Source: Lactifluus volemus (lineage: Eukaryota > Basidiomycota > Agaricomycetes > Russulales > Russulaceae). From it: a stretch of 38,976 nucleotides of DNA. Below the pieces are notes generated by a model. That model saw only the letters and a program-made list of their open reading frames with translations, was not told where the DNA came from and did no database searches. The position numbers and the translations under genes are program-made. The stretch lies in the NCBI GenBank assembly GCA_022376515.1, contig WTXI01000326.1, forward strand, positions 1-38,976, in the 5' to 3' direction. This document shows, one piece after another, positions 1 to 10,736 of the stretch (positions within the stretch are counted from its first letter, which is position 1; every line of letters starts with the position of its first letter).

Positions 1-1
1 C

Positions 2-136
2 CTGGGAAGCGTAGCGGACATTGTACAGTTACCCGACGCTGAGATAAGCACAGACAACGCGACTTCATCCCAACCACTACATCCTCGAGGCAACACCCGA
101 CCCTCCAACGTTCAAGCGGTACTTTCTACCAACTGA
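2..136 (+). CDS. possible 3' end of an unidentified gene
   Basis: An open frame enters from the left edge and stops at the TGA at 134-136, giving 44 residues rich in Ser, Asn, Pro and Thr. No domain is recognisable. It lies outside the duplicated block that starts near 345, so there is no second copy for comparison. It may be the tail of a gene truncated by the window edge, or chance. Confidence 0.2.
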   Translation: MGSVADIVQLPDAEISTDNATSSQPLHPRGNTRPSNVQAVLSTN

Positions 137-947
137 AGGACAACCAATGGTCAGAAATCCAGGACTTACAAGCGACCCTCGACGAGATGAGATGAGCAGA
201 TCAAACTTAGGCTTGTTGCACGGTTGTGCAGCTTGCTCAGCTTGTGATATGTGAGAGCACCAGATTATACAGTCACGTTTCGCCTTGCTTTTCGCGACCA
301 CTATGATGATCATCCGAGTCTTATCCACGGTTTCTGACCGCTTGTAATACTAGTACTAGCATAGCTACAGGTTGAGCGGGGCAATAAAGTGCGTTACTCT
401 CTTCAATTCACAGCTCCCATTGAGTCGAGGACAAGTTGCGCTTCATAATGTCTCTATCCACGCCAACACGAATTCCGCCTCACGGACTAGCTCTACCAAA
501 ACTTGACAAGATGCTCCAGGCTGTTCTTAATCTCGACAGGGAAGCACTGTGCCGTGACCAATGTGAACTAAACAGTCCCACCGAAAGAAATGCAGACCGC
601 GTCCGGTATCAATGAGAATGGAAGTGAAGGAGATCTCGGTGGGACCAGATTGCAGATGATTGAGTTACAAATAGATGGCATGCCAGTCTGGAGTGTGTTG
701 ATTACAAACGAACATTGATCATTGAAAACGTGCAGATGGATAGCAACAATTGGAAACGGGGACACAGAAATGTCAGACCTCGCAGGGAAAGGCAATCCCC
801 GTATCCAAAAGAGGACACTAACACGGGAATGTGGGAATAAAAGTAAAACGATCTCAGAATTCAAGCCGCTAGTGACTACGTGGATTGACAACCGTGGAAG
901 AGGTCATATTTTGTAGCATTTCGGAACAACAGCTCATATAACAGAGT
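137..947. other. 3' flank of receptor A, no gene recognised
   Basis: This stretch lies downstream of the minus-strand receptor pseudogene. From about 345 onward it aligns with 25160-25729 downstream of receptor B. A 55-codon plus-strand ORF starts at ATG 448, but the homologous segment of copy B lacks that ATG and is interrupted, so it is not convincing. Nothing else was recognised. Confidence 0.4.
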
Positions 948-3900
948 CTATCCAGATAAACTATGAACATGTACCGTAGTCCAATTCGATCCATGTACAA
1001 AGTTTGACAAATCAAGCCAAGTTTCCTGTTTGCCTGCAATCCAGACGGTGTTAGCTCTATGAAAGTATGACCGGTGAATCTGGGGAATCCATAAGAGAAG
1101 TTCACCCTCTTTGCCACACATCCACCCATCACTATTAACCAAAAACTCGTTCATAAAATCGATCTTCTCAGCATCCTCCATTCTGACTTTCTTCACACGA
1201 ACCGTGCGATCTTGTGAGGCTGTGGCTCGGATGTGCTGCCCATCCGGTGACAGTGCAACATGTTCAGAGTCGACCGATGTAGTGAATCCAGGAATTGTGC
1301 TTGCTTCCTCTCCGAGTCCTGATGGGGCATCCCACATACGGATTGTGCAATCTGCTGAGGCTGAGGCGATTCGCTTCCCATCTAGTGAGATTGCAGCACA
1401 GAACACCCCATCAGTGTGTCCAATAAATGGGGAAGCTATGGCCTCTCCTGTTACGACATCCCACAGGCGAATCGTACGATCATCCGAGGTCGAGGCGATA
1501 CACTGCCCATTTGGTGAAAATGCAACAGACCAGACTTGGAGGGTGTGTCCAGTAAACGGGCCCACTATGACCTCGCCTGTTGCAGTATCCCACACACGAA
1601 TCGTGTGATCGAACGAGGCCGAAGCAACGTGCTTCCCGTCTGGAGAAAATGCAACAGATGTAACAACATCAGTGTGTCCAGTAAACGGGTCTCCTATAAC
1701 AACTCCTATTGCAGCATCCCACACACGAATCGTGCAATCTTTTGATCCCGAGGCAATGTGCTGCCCGTCCGGCGAGAATGCCACTGAGATGACCGAATCT
1801 GTGTGTCCAGTAAACGGGCCCACTATGACCTCCCCTGTTGCGGCATCCCACACGCGAACTGTGTGATCATGCGAGGCCGAGGCAACAAGATGCCCATCTG
1901 GTGAAAATGCAACACAGTTGACTCCATCTGTGTGTCCAGTAAACGAGCCCGTTACTGCCTCTCCCGTTGTAGCATCCCACATGCGAATTGTGTGATCACG
2001 CGAGGCCGACGCAATGCGCCGCCCGTCCGGTGAGAATGCAATGGATCTGACCAGTTGGGTGTGTCCAGTAAATGGGCCCGCGGTGACCTCTCCTGTCGTG
2101 ACATCCCACACGCAAATTGTGTGATCGTGGGAAGCCGAAGCGATGCGCTGGCCGTCTGGTGAGAATGCAATACAACAAACCCAATCGGTGTGTCCAGTAA
2201 ACGGGCCCGTTATGACCTCCTTGGTTGCGACACCCCACACACGAACTGTGTGATCGAACGAGGCCGAGGCAAGTCGCTGGCCATCTGGGGAGAATGCAAC
2301 AGAAAGCACCTGATCGAGGTGTCCAGTAAACGGGTCTGCTACAGCCTCTCCAGTTGTGGCATCCCACACACGAATCATACAATCGTTTGAGGCCGAAGCG
2401 ATGAGCTTCCCGTCAGGCGAAAATGCAGCAGAGTTGACCCAATCTGCGGAGCCAGTAAGTGGGCCCGCCATGACCTCTCCTGTTGTGGCATCCCATACAC
2501 GAATCGTGTGATCATTCGAGGCTGAAGCGATGCGGTTTCCGTCTGGCGAGAATGCAACAGATCTGATCGTGTCGGTGTGACCAATAAACGGGCCTGTGAC
2601 AATATCCCCTGTCAAGGCATCCCACACGCGAATCGTGCGATCGTCTGAGGCGGAAGCGATGCGCTGCCCGTCAGATGAGAACGTAACAGATCTGACCGCA
2701 CTGGTGTGTCCAGTAAACGGGCCAGCCACGACCCGTCCTGATGCAACATCCCACACAAGAAGGGTGCGATCTCCCGAGCCTGAGGTGATGCGCTGGCCAT
2801 CTGGCGAGAATGCAACAGAGGCGACCCAATTGGTGTGTCCAACAAATGAGCCTGCTAGGACCTCTCCAGTTGCGGCATCCCACACTCGAATCGTACGATC
2901 TCCCGAGCCAGATGCGATGCGCAGCCCGTCTGGCGAGAATGCGACAGAAAGCACCAAATCAGTGTGTCCAGTAAACGGACCCACTACGAGCTCCCCAGTG
3001 GTGGCATCCCACACCCGAATCGTGCGATCCCGTGAGCCCGAGGCAATCAGCTGCCCATCGGGCGAAAATGCAACACAGTCGACGGATTCGCTATGTGCCG
3101 GAATCGTCATTTCCAGTGCTGGCCAATGGGTTAACTGCCCGCGTTCCAAGGAAAATATGTGAGGAAATTGACCAAGGTAACGTTTGACGATGTGGGAAGA
3201 CGATGGTGCGAATGGCAGCGCAGATATATATATATGTGGGGCGCTCCTGGCAATGGCCATCCCGAAGTACCGCACAAACGAAGACGCATCATTCACAAAT
3301 GCTAGAAAGTTCTCCATCACCGTTTGTAAAGGCTGCAGTGATTTTACGCAATTGTCACTGCATGTCATGCTCAATTATACGATGTACATACCTTCGTGTG
3401 GTCAGACCGCAACCAGGATTTCAGAGATGCCAATGCTGGTGAAGCAACGCTGACTTTGCTCTTGATACTAAGCAATTCCAACCAAACAAAAACTTCGACT
3501 CGAACACGGATCGAAGTTTCGTAAAAAGGTCTTGCTCGAAAGCAACATGTTCTAAATGATCGTCCCAGAAAACGCAAGCATACGATAATCCAGGTGGAAT
3601 GTGCTTGGAAATTCGTGATTCAAGGTCTGGAACATCGCTGTTCGCAACATATGACGATTCCAGTTCGCAGATGTTGAATTTGAGACTGTCCAGCATTAGG
3701 CCAACGCACGAATGTGCTAGTTCACGGTGGGAATTCCCAAGGTCAACATAGAATTCGTTGCTCTTTCTATTCGTGAGAAAGTCACGGAATGACGTGTGGA
3801 GTGGACGATCGGACGCGTTCGATCAGATGACGCCACATTACTCAGCAGTGAGCCGAGGTGGCGGAGCATTTCGATAACTGGGCGAGAATCCTCGGGATCA

Positions 3901-6484
3901 TCAATGGGGGCGTGCCGACGCAGAGCGATCAAGGAATGAAGTGATAGTGGTTCGATAGCAGCAAAGAGCTGTCCCATGACCGAACGAAATAGGACCTGTG
4001 CTTCATGTGGCCTGAAGTACCCTTCAAGAACTTCTTCATATAGCTTGTCTAGCGGATCTCGTCCATTCCGATCTCGGAGTGTCCTAACAGCCGCTGTACG
4101 CACTTCTTCTCGCTAAACCCAAAGCTAGCAGGAGGGCTATTTATGAATCCACACGAAACGGCTGCCCACTGGAACAAGCCTTCTGCCGCCTTGGCTAGTT
4201 CGGCACCATGGACCCTAAATACTTCCGGAGGAAGCTTCTTCTGGAGGTACATCCGAATATCTTGCTCTGTCTTGGCAGCCAATTTTGCATCATCCATATA
4301 GAGCATATCGACAGATGATGCTTGTGCGAACGCAGATTCGATCCCACCTTCTAGCCTCGACGTGACGAGTACACGGAATTTGGCTGGTAGCTTTTCGAGA
4401 TATTCGGCGATAAATGTGTGAATACCGATTGGGCCAATCGCATCACCACTCTCATCCAGTGCATCGATAACGATAAGGATAGGACCGGGAAGTGACAGAT
4501 TCTTGAGCGGATCGAGGAGGAGGGATTCGAAAAGGATACGATAGTCCCGGGTGCCACAAAGAGATGGATTCTCCTTAAGGACCTTCCCGAGAGCCACTTT
4601 GAATGCAGGATTGCGATAGGAGAGGTCTCGACTGAGCGTCGTGAAGAGCTGGTAAACATCGTCTTTTGACTGCTCCTTCCTCAGAAAAGCAAAGTAGGAG
4701 CCGAGACAGTTCTTGTCGAAGTGACGCGCGACTTCATGCGCAATCGACGACTTTCCCGTGCCTGCTTGCCCAAGGAGGACGAGCCCACGTTGAGATTCAG
4801 GATTCTTGACCCACTTGACAATATGGTCCAGAAAATCTTCTCGTGTGCCGGAAGACAGCGCCTCTCATCTCCGAATCGCCATCCTCCTTTGTAAGGCAAT
4901 TCTCTGATTATTGCACCCAGCTCTATGTCCCACTTATCAGGTTGACAATCCGACCACCGTTTCACCGTAAGCACGCACCAGCTTCTAGCACAGCAATCTC
5001 TGTCGTGACAGTAGCACGAGCAAGGAAATTGTCTCGCAGTCGGATGAGGTTCGTGCGATACTGGTCTATTTTCCCATCAACTTGGCCAACTATACTCTTT
5101 AATGTACGCTTTCCTACAAATCACATGTTCAATTATCACCAACGAGAGAGGCCAAGAGGACGTACCAAGTTTCACATCCTCGGCGTACGAGCTGATAAAT
5201 ATGGCACACTCAGAGACGCATTCCAGCATCTCCCCGAGGATCGTCGCCTGCCTGGACTCCGGCTTGAGGTTCCTTAGAGTGTCAGCCTCTTCCGCAAACT
5301 CGAACGCATCACGTATCGCCTCAAGCAGAGTTTGGATGTTGTCGTCACGCTGGACCTGTTGTAGCAAAGTCTGGCGGGATGAAACAAAAAATGATGAATA
5401 TCCCAGATACTCTAATAAGGGAGAATGCGAGGAGACAAACCTCGGGAATCTTCGAGAGCAGACTCCATGCTAGACTTGCATATGGATTCAGCTAAAGAAG
5501 GAAAATTAGTGAAGACGACTGGTTAGAAGCCGATACTGATCATACTGCTGCGATTGGACTGATCGTGTCCATCACCCATTTCATGACATTCACAGTGGTC
5601 TTCCACGTATCAATAGCATTGATTGCTTCCTCGGCGCGACGAAGAGTTGTATCTGTCTCACGCAGTGGCCTGTCTGCTACTGGTCGCTTACGACTACCGC
5701 TCTCAATGGGAAGGTCGCCCCTCTGAGATAACGCGTGAGTTGCATGGCCTCAGCGTTGGCCCGGACAATATGACGTACAGCGCTTCCTTCAGCAACAGGG
5801 ATATGAGCCACCGTAGGGCTAGGGGTGTTGACTACCCCAGTCAGAGAGGGACCCGTATCCGGTGACATGGTAATCGTTAGGGAGAATGTGTTCGATTCCG
5901 TTGGATGTATATCGGGCCCATCGGCACTGGCGAAATCAATATCGACTTCTATATATAGCATGCTCAGCAAGATGTATGAGAAACAATTCTAAGCAACAGA
6001 CGAACCATGTCGGGGCTCACAGACTATCTCTTTCCTTCCAACAAGAATGTCTCTCGTCATGGTCTTCTTCGCATAAACATACACTCCAATGCGTGACTGT
6101 GGTTGTACGGCACTGCGGGAGACCTCGGTTTTGTATAGGAATAAAAATGTGTGATTTCTCACAATGCGTCAACTATCTCGTTCCACTCTACGCGCTGAGC
6201 TATGCTCCGCACAGATCTCGATTCCCATGTTCTCTCCCCATAGGTCAGAGTGACATGAAATCGTCTTTTCTTCCAAGGAAGGTCTTGAGACGGGGTAGAT
6301 TTTGAGCTCTGAGTACTGGAATGGGACAGAAGTTTTCTACTTGTTTTAGCATGATCAAGAGATACGTACAAGTCACTTTCAGCAAGCTTGGTTGGATTTC
6401 GCTGGCTTGAGGGCGACTGATTGAGCTTACACCTGGCCTACAGTAATGATTAACAAAAGGACATCGGGTGAGAGACGTTGGCAT
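948..6484 (-). pseudogene. C2-NACHT-WD40 STAND receptor (NLR-like), copy A, disabled
   Basis: This is the homologue of the receptor at 25730-31304, with the same order: start at 6484, C2 domain, helical linker, NACHT NTPase, 14 WD40 repeats, stop at 948. The C2 shows as LPRLKTFLG and YGERTW motifs. The P-loop GQAGTGKS lies near 4760 and Walker B ILIVIDALDES near 4465. Relative to copy B, single bases are missing near 6280 (C2), 4848 (just before the P-loop), 4076, 3807 and 3500 (after NACHT), and 22 bp are deleted near 5733. The WD40 portion remains open from 3374 to 948. STAND proteins of this family are cytosolic receptors; in other fungi relatives control heterokaryon incompatibility. Several single-base losses could be sequencing errors, but the 22-bp deletion argues for true decay. 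Confidence 0.85.
1293..3098 (-). repeat. 14 tandem WD40-coding repeats (129-bp unit), copy A
   Basis: Fourteen in-frame 43-residue repeats are visible, each carrying GHT, VAFSPDG, IASxSxDxTIRVWD and TGE motifs. They are followed by a degenerate fifteenth unit to about 1180. Units are very similar at DNA level, typical of concerted evolution by unequal crossing-over. Fourteen blades are compatible with two seven-bladed propellers. Differences between units concentrate just after GHT and around the SxD positions. Confidence 0.9.
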
Positions 6485-8224
6485 ACAAATTTGAACTCAT
6501 CTGAGTGTATGCAAATGTAGTGTTCCTTAGATTGAGATGCAAGTAAGATCCGGAAGGAAGATATTGAGAGCTGGGGGCGGCAATCACTGGCCTGACGGCG
6601 CTGCTTCATCGAAACCTCAACAGGAACAAACAACAACAACAAACATCAGTCAAGTGTTGTTCAGTTGAACGCACTGTCCACCTGGTGCTTGTCCGTCTTC
6701 TCGAGGCATATTATGATGGCGTGAATTCAAACCTGGCCTTGTTGCCGACTTGACGTTGTTGGCTTTTCCATTCTCCAGCAAATCTGGTCCGGTCTGCATG
6801 CTGCCAGTGAAATGCGGGTAAATTTTAAAGATATATTGAATCGTGCCCTGTTGCTTTGGCTTGAGGTGACAACTACATAGGGAAATGCCGACGTAGTCGT
6901 CGGCCACCTTGCTTGCGTCGGTAGCAACGAGATTGTATAAGTGGTACACACAGTAGTAGCGATACATTGCAGCAAACAGAGTCGAGGCACTGCAGACGAA
7001 GGCAAAATAGTCGCTTTTTTTATTGTCCGTTCCTTAGTTCCCTTCATTTCAATTTCTTCGAGAAAGTTGTCTTGTCAAAATTCTTCTTTTGTTCATTTGA
7101 ACCTGACACTCATGGTGTAGGCGCAATGGTCTGCTTTGGGCTTTCAAGGATTCGTAGCAATTCGACATCACAGTAGAACTTAGCAACAACTTGCCACCCA
7201 TGCACAGTAGCTTCGTGGTTATATGTAAGTTGCGTTTACGTTTTAATATTCCGATAATCGAGACTGACACGTCGAAAAGAGGGAAGATAAGAACCAGGTG
7301 TCCGATTCCGGACAGAAACTTTCGAGCCTCGTTGTCAAGATGGATGACAAAGCTCGCACGCATCCATTCGACCTTGCATTCGACTGCACATTAGTTTGAC
7401 TCTCACTAAACACAAACAGGTGGTTGTGGGTACATGTAAGTTGCGTTTACATTTAATAGATTTATAATCGAGAGTGACATGCCGAAAAGGACAAATAAGA
7501 GACGGCGTCAATGTCTAAGTTGAAGTCAGATGGCCGTGGTTACATGTAAGTTGCGTTTACGTTTTAACAGACCATTAATCGAAATTTACATGTAGAAAAG
7601 GACAGATAAGAGGCGGCGTAGTTGATGTCGATGTCTGAGTTGATATCTAAGTTAAAGAAGTTCAATCTAAGGATCTCATAGGACAGATAAGAGACGGCGT
7701 CGTTGATGTCGATGTGTAAGTTGAAGTCAGGGACTACAGTTGACGTCGTTAAAAGTCAGATCACATGTCCAATTCCGGGAAATTCCAGAACCGTCGATGC
7801 GGATGATCCGTATAGGAGATGTAGTCACGTGAAGGTTTGATGGACGCTGCAAGCAAGGAGTAGACTTCGATCACGTATCGAGTCCTCCGCTAAATCGGTT
7901 TCAAGTGCCAGTGACACAACCCTCATGTCTGAATACTTTGAGCTTTACCTTAACACCCATACCATACGCTTAACCACTAGGTAATTAGAGGTCAGAGATG
8001 CATTTAAAGGCACCGAAATCACCGTAGAAAGAAAAATAACAATACTAGCCACTTACATGGCCAGTTGACCATGAATGAATAGCTTACTGTAATTAATGGC
8101 GTGCAGGGCTTCAAGTGCGCGGGTGCTACTTCACCGCAGCCTTGTTCGCGCGTCATCATTCTATCATATACTGTCAGAAATGTCTTATTATTTGACTGAA
8201 AGGCTTGACGCTTGGCGTGACGAC
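6485..8224. other. divergent intergenic region, copy A
   Basis: This separates the receptor start from the FIST-like gene and presumably holds both promoters. 6485-6872 and 7864-8224 match copy B (31305-31680 and 31732-32094). The block 6873-7863 is specific to copy A and contains an imperfect repeat cluster. No protein-coding gene is convincing; the small ORFs here are not conserved in copy B. Confidence 0.5.
7220..7730. repeat. dispersed direct-repeat cluster in the copy-A insertion
   Basis: Three copies of a roughly 75-bp motif beginning TAYATGTAAGTTGCGTTTAC start at about 7220, 7431 and 7541. It continues with AATCGA and GAAAAGGACARATAAGAGRCGGCGT. The tail alone recurs a fourth time at about 7682. 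The spacing is irregular (211, 110 and about 140 bp). The cluster is absent from copy B, so it arrived or expanded after duplication. Class unknown. Confidence 0.7.
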
Positions 8225-8308
8225 TAGACAAGGAGTTGTATTCAAGCGGCGTGCTTACCCGAAGCGCGTCCTCAAATCCGCGTCTTCCGGCAGAGCTCGC
8301 CGCCCATC
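8225..8308 (+). pseudogene. FIST-like gene, copy A, 5' fragment (split by transposon)
   Basis: This short stretch matches 32095-32170 of copy B, the start of the FIST-like gene, and encodes an Arg/Ser-rich, possibly organelle-targeting N-terminus. Where copy B has an ATG (encoding MLTQS), this copy has GTG. It ends exactly at the KDZ transposon target site; the remainder of the gene resumes 12.9 kb away at 21188. Confidence 0.5.
8302..8308. repeat. target-site duplication, left (GCCCATC)
   Basis: The heptamer GCCCATC directly precedes the terminal CACCTGTACC and is repeated at 21188-21194. Copy B has a single related heptamer, GCGCATC, at the empty site near 32165. Confidence 0.9.
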
Positions 8309-8744
8309 CACCTGTACCCCGGGCTTTTCCTATCTACTTAGCCGGGGTTCTTTAACGGGGTCTCGCCACCTAACTGGCCCCTTATGTGGCCTTCCAGCCC
8401 GGCCGATAGGGCTGGCCCCAACCGGTTTCCGTTTATAGTACGCTTACTTAACTGTCCCTTTCTTCTCTTTCCCGTGTCAGCCTTCTGGCCCACCCATCCA
8501 CATTTGGACTACTGCGCCTGTTCCAAAAGAAGAAATGGGGCGCACTGGGGCGCTTGGTCCCGCCTATGCTCCAGCCTTCCAGCCTCGCCATTGTTCCTAA
8601 AAGGGATCACACTGTGCTCTCCGTGCTCCGTTCCGCTGTTTCCCGTCTGTGGGCACTCTCTGGGGTCCTTACTCGCCCGCTTCTTTGCCTGCACGCCGCT
8701 GGGCCCCGCCGCACGTGCTTTCCCGCCTCCCTGCTCGTCCTCCA

Positions 8745-9870
8745 TGCGCGCGCCGTCGCGCCGCGCCACACCGCGCATTCCCGCGTCCCTCCGCCTTCCA
8801 GCCTCCCCTCTTGCCTCCCTGCCGCGCGCGTGCCGTTGCGCATGGCCACAGCATCCCTTCCCGCTTCCTCCGTGCTCCTATTGCTCCTGTTGTCTCCCTG
8901 CCGCGCGCGCGCTGCTGCGTCGCGCTAGACCACCCTTTCCCGCGTCCCCCCGCATTCCAGCCTCCCCTCTTGCCTCCCTTTCGCCCGCGTGCCGCTGCGC
9001 ATGGCCACAGCGTCCCTTCCCGCCTCTTCTGCGGTCTTATTGCTCCTATTGCCCCCCTGCCGCGCGCGCATCGCTGCGCGGCGCTGCAGCGTCCATCCTC
9101 GCATCCGCCGCGCTCCTATTGCTCCTGTTGTCTCCCTGCCGCGAGCGCGCTACTGCGCAGCGATATACCGCCCTTTACCGCGTCCCTCCGCCTTCCAGCT
9201 TCCCCTCATGCCTCCCTGCCGCGCGCGCGCCGCTGCGCCTCACTACAGCGTCCTTTCTCGCTTTCTCTGCGCTCCCGGTGCTCCTCTCGGTTCCCTGTCG
9301 CCCCTGTTGTCTCACTTCCGAGCGCGCATCGCTGCGCCTAGCCATACCTCCCTTCTCGCTTCCTTCCTCCCTCCAGGTTCTCCTCTCGCTTCCCCACCGC
9401 GCGCGCGCCGCCGGGCGTGGAATCAGCGCCCCTTCCCGCGCTCCTATTGCTCCTTTTGTCTCTCTGCCGCGCGCGCGCCGCTGCACCTCGCTGCAACATG
9501 TATTCTCACCTTCTCTGCGCTCCTGGTGCTCCTTTCGGCTCCCTGTTGCCCCTGTTGTCTCACGTCCGCGCGCGCGTCGCTGCGCCTGGCCATACCGCCC
9601 GTTCTCGCTTCCCTGCCGCGCGCGCGCCGCCGCGCATGGCCACAGCGTCCCTCCCCGCCTCCCATTGCTCGTGTTGTCTCTCTGCCGCGCGCGCGCCGCT
9701 GCGCCTCGCTACAGCGTCCATTCTCGCATCCTCCGCGCTCCTATTGCTCCTGTTGTCTCCCTGCCGCGCGCGCGCTGCTGCGCCGCGATATACCGCCATT
9801 TCCCGCGTCCCTCTGCCTTCCAGCTGCCCCTCTTGCCTCCCTTTCGCGCGCGCGCGCCGCTGCGCCTCGC
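8745..9870 (+). repeat. CpG-dense subterminal array, left arm
   Basis: About 15 imperfect copies of CTGCCGCGCGCGCGCCGCTG with variants are spaced some 50-100 bp apart and separated by pyrimidine-rich spacers such as CTCCTATTGCTCCTGTTGTC. The composition is unlike the surrounding genome. Arrays of this kind in transposon ends usually bind the transposase; that role is inferred. The long open frame across this array (8384-10021) is a by-product of base composition. Confidence 0.85.
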
Positions 9871-10092
9871 CACGTTGTGCCACTGTGCACTGTATCGCTG
9901 CAATGGAGTACCGGTGTGTTCCACTCTTCCTTCTAGTGTACTGCGCCATCGGTCCGGTCTCTCCAGCTGCTACCCTGGGCAATGCCTAATCTGTCAAGCC
10001 ACATTCCCTTTTCCCGCATAATCTCCGTCATGGATCCTCGTTTCTGTTTATTCGTTCACACGTCTTTGTTTGCACACCTTTGTTAGTGCATC

Positions 10093-10102
10093 TTTTTTAT
10101 AC
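10093..10102 (+). promoter_or_regulatory. TATA-like element, left copy of the transposase promoter
   Basis: TTTTTTATAC lies about 60 bp upstream of the ATG at 10160. It is the inverted counterpart of the element at 18874-18883 before the true transposase start. Because it sits within the inverted arm, an inward-facing promoter is expected at both ends of the transposon. Confidence 0.45.
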
Positions 10103-10159
10103 GAAGGTCCCTAAGAAGCGCTGTTGTTCAATCCTTCCCCCCACCGCTGTCCCTCACAT

Positions 10160-10277
10160 ATGCCCCGTCCTAGTATCCGCGATCATGCTCGACCCTCCAA
10201 ATGTTTTAAATATGAACTGAGCCAGGGGGCAAAGGATAATGTATATGTGTCTATTGCGCCTATTGGCCGTCGGGATG
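10160..10277 (+). pseudogene. truncated second copy of the transposase 5' end
   Basis: The ATG at 10160 opens a frame nearly identical to the first 39-40 codons of the transposase (start MPRPSIRDHARPSK). After 10277 it changes into unrelated, LTR-like sequence and stops at 10318. It results from the inverted arm including the start of the gene. A transcript from here would run against the minus-strand gene at 10737-12750. Confidence 0.8.
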
Positions 10278-10717
10278 TCGGCCGTCTTTGTCATCTCAAC
10301 TTCGACTACGCACCTTGACTTCGTCCCATTTCGGCTGCCCCGACCTCGACCGACTTTGACTCGCTACTGCCGAATCAAAAAACCCGTCAAGCAGCACTTT
10401 GGACGTGCCGTTCATCTGTCCATATTGGTATCACCCGCTCTTGGGACCTCCGAGTGTATGATACCTTCTTTGGACTTTTTGCTAGCATTCTCTTAACTTT
10501 TTTCAGACATTTTCGGACTATCGAGCATCATCGTGTGAGACCCAGGCCCATCGGGGGCGTTTCCCGCCGCAGTGTCTTATGGCCGAGGCTTTACATACTC
10601 CACCCCTCTCTTCGTACTCTCGTGTTTCATACTCTTAGATATCTATTTTGTCCACTTGTTTGCATTGCCTCATCAAATACAAAATTATATTCAATTTACT
10701 TTATCAAGATATAATCA
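10276..10717 (+). mobile_element. LTR-like fragment inside the transposon
   Basis: The segment from TGTCGGCC to about ATAATCA resembles, in direct orientation, the 5' half of the reverse complement of the solo LTR at 33378-34287. Shared stretches include AAACTCGCCAAGCA-like and GGGACCTC-like blocks, CCCATCGGGG, and the segment ending in TTTCGTGTTTCAT. It begins with TG and may end with CA, but no clean target duplication is seen (GGGA before, GGAA after). It starts exactly where homology of the left arm to the right arm ends, so it may have truncated the arm. Confidence 0.45.
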
Positions 10718-10736
10718 GGAACGTTGGTAAGTGAGA

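Larger units (their letters stand above)
345..8308. repeat. segmental duplication, copy A, left part
   Basis: From about 345 to 8308 the sequence aligns collinearly with about 25160-32170. Shared landmarks are the receptor gene with all its introns, its upstream region, and the start of the divergent FIST-like gene. Copy A has about 1 kb extra at 6873-7863, where copy B has only about 50 unrelated bases (31681-31731). The homology breaks at 8308 at a transposon insertion and resumes at 21188. Confidence 0.9.
8309..10277 (+). repeat. left inverted arm of the KDZ element
   Basis: The first roughly 600 bp and the last roughly 400 bp align, as reverse complement, with 18699-21187. The shared parts include the terminal block and the inner block with promoter, ATG and first codons of the transposase. 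Between them lies a CpG-dense array that differs in length between arms. Homology to the right arm stops at 10277 (GGCCGTCGGGATG). Confidence 0.9.

Noticed and set aside
1293..3098. CRISPR-like or satellite array from the regular 129-bp period
   Set aside because: The period is a multiple of three, keeps an open frame and encodes canonical WD40 repeats.
2596..3162. Plus-strand frames opposite the WD40 repeats (also 1111-1608, 26412-26909, 27420-27914)
   Set aside because: They are antisense shadows of the periodic WD40 coding sequence; the minus-strand frame explains them fully.
8384..10021. 545-codon open frame on the plus strand in the left arm
   Set aside because: It is Arg/Ala/Pro/Leu/Cys-rich in every frame because of the GCGCGC arrays, other long frames overlap it on both strands, and it sits entirely in transposon inverted arm sequence.
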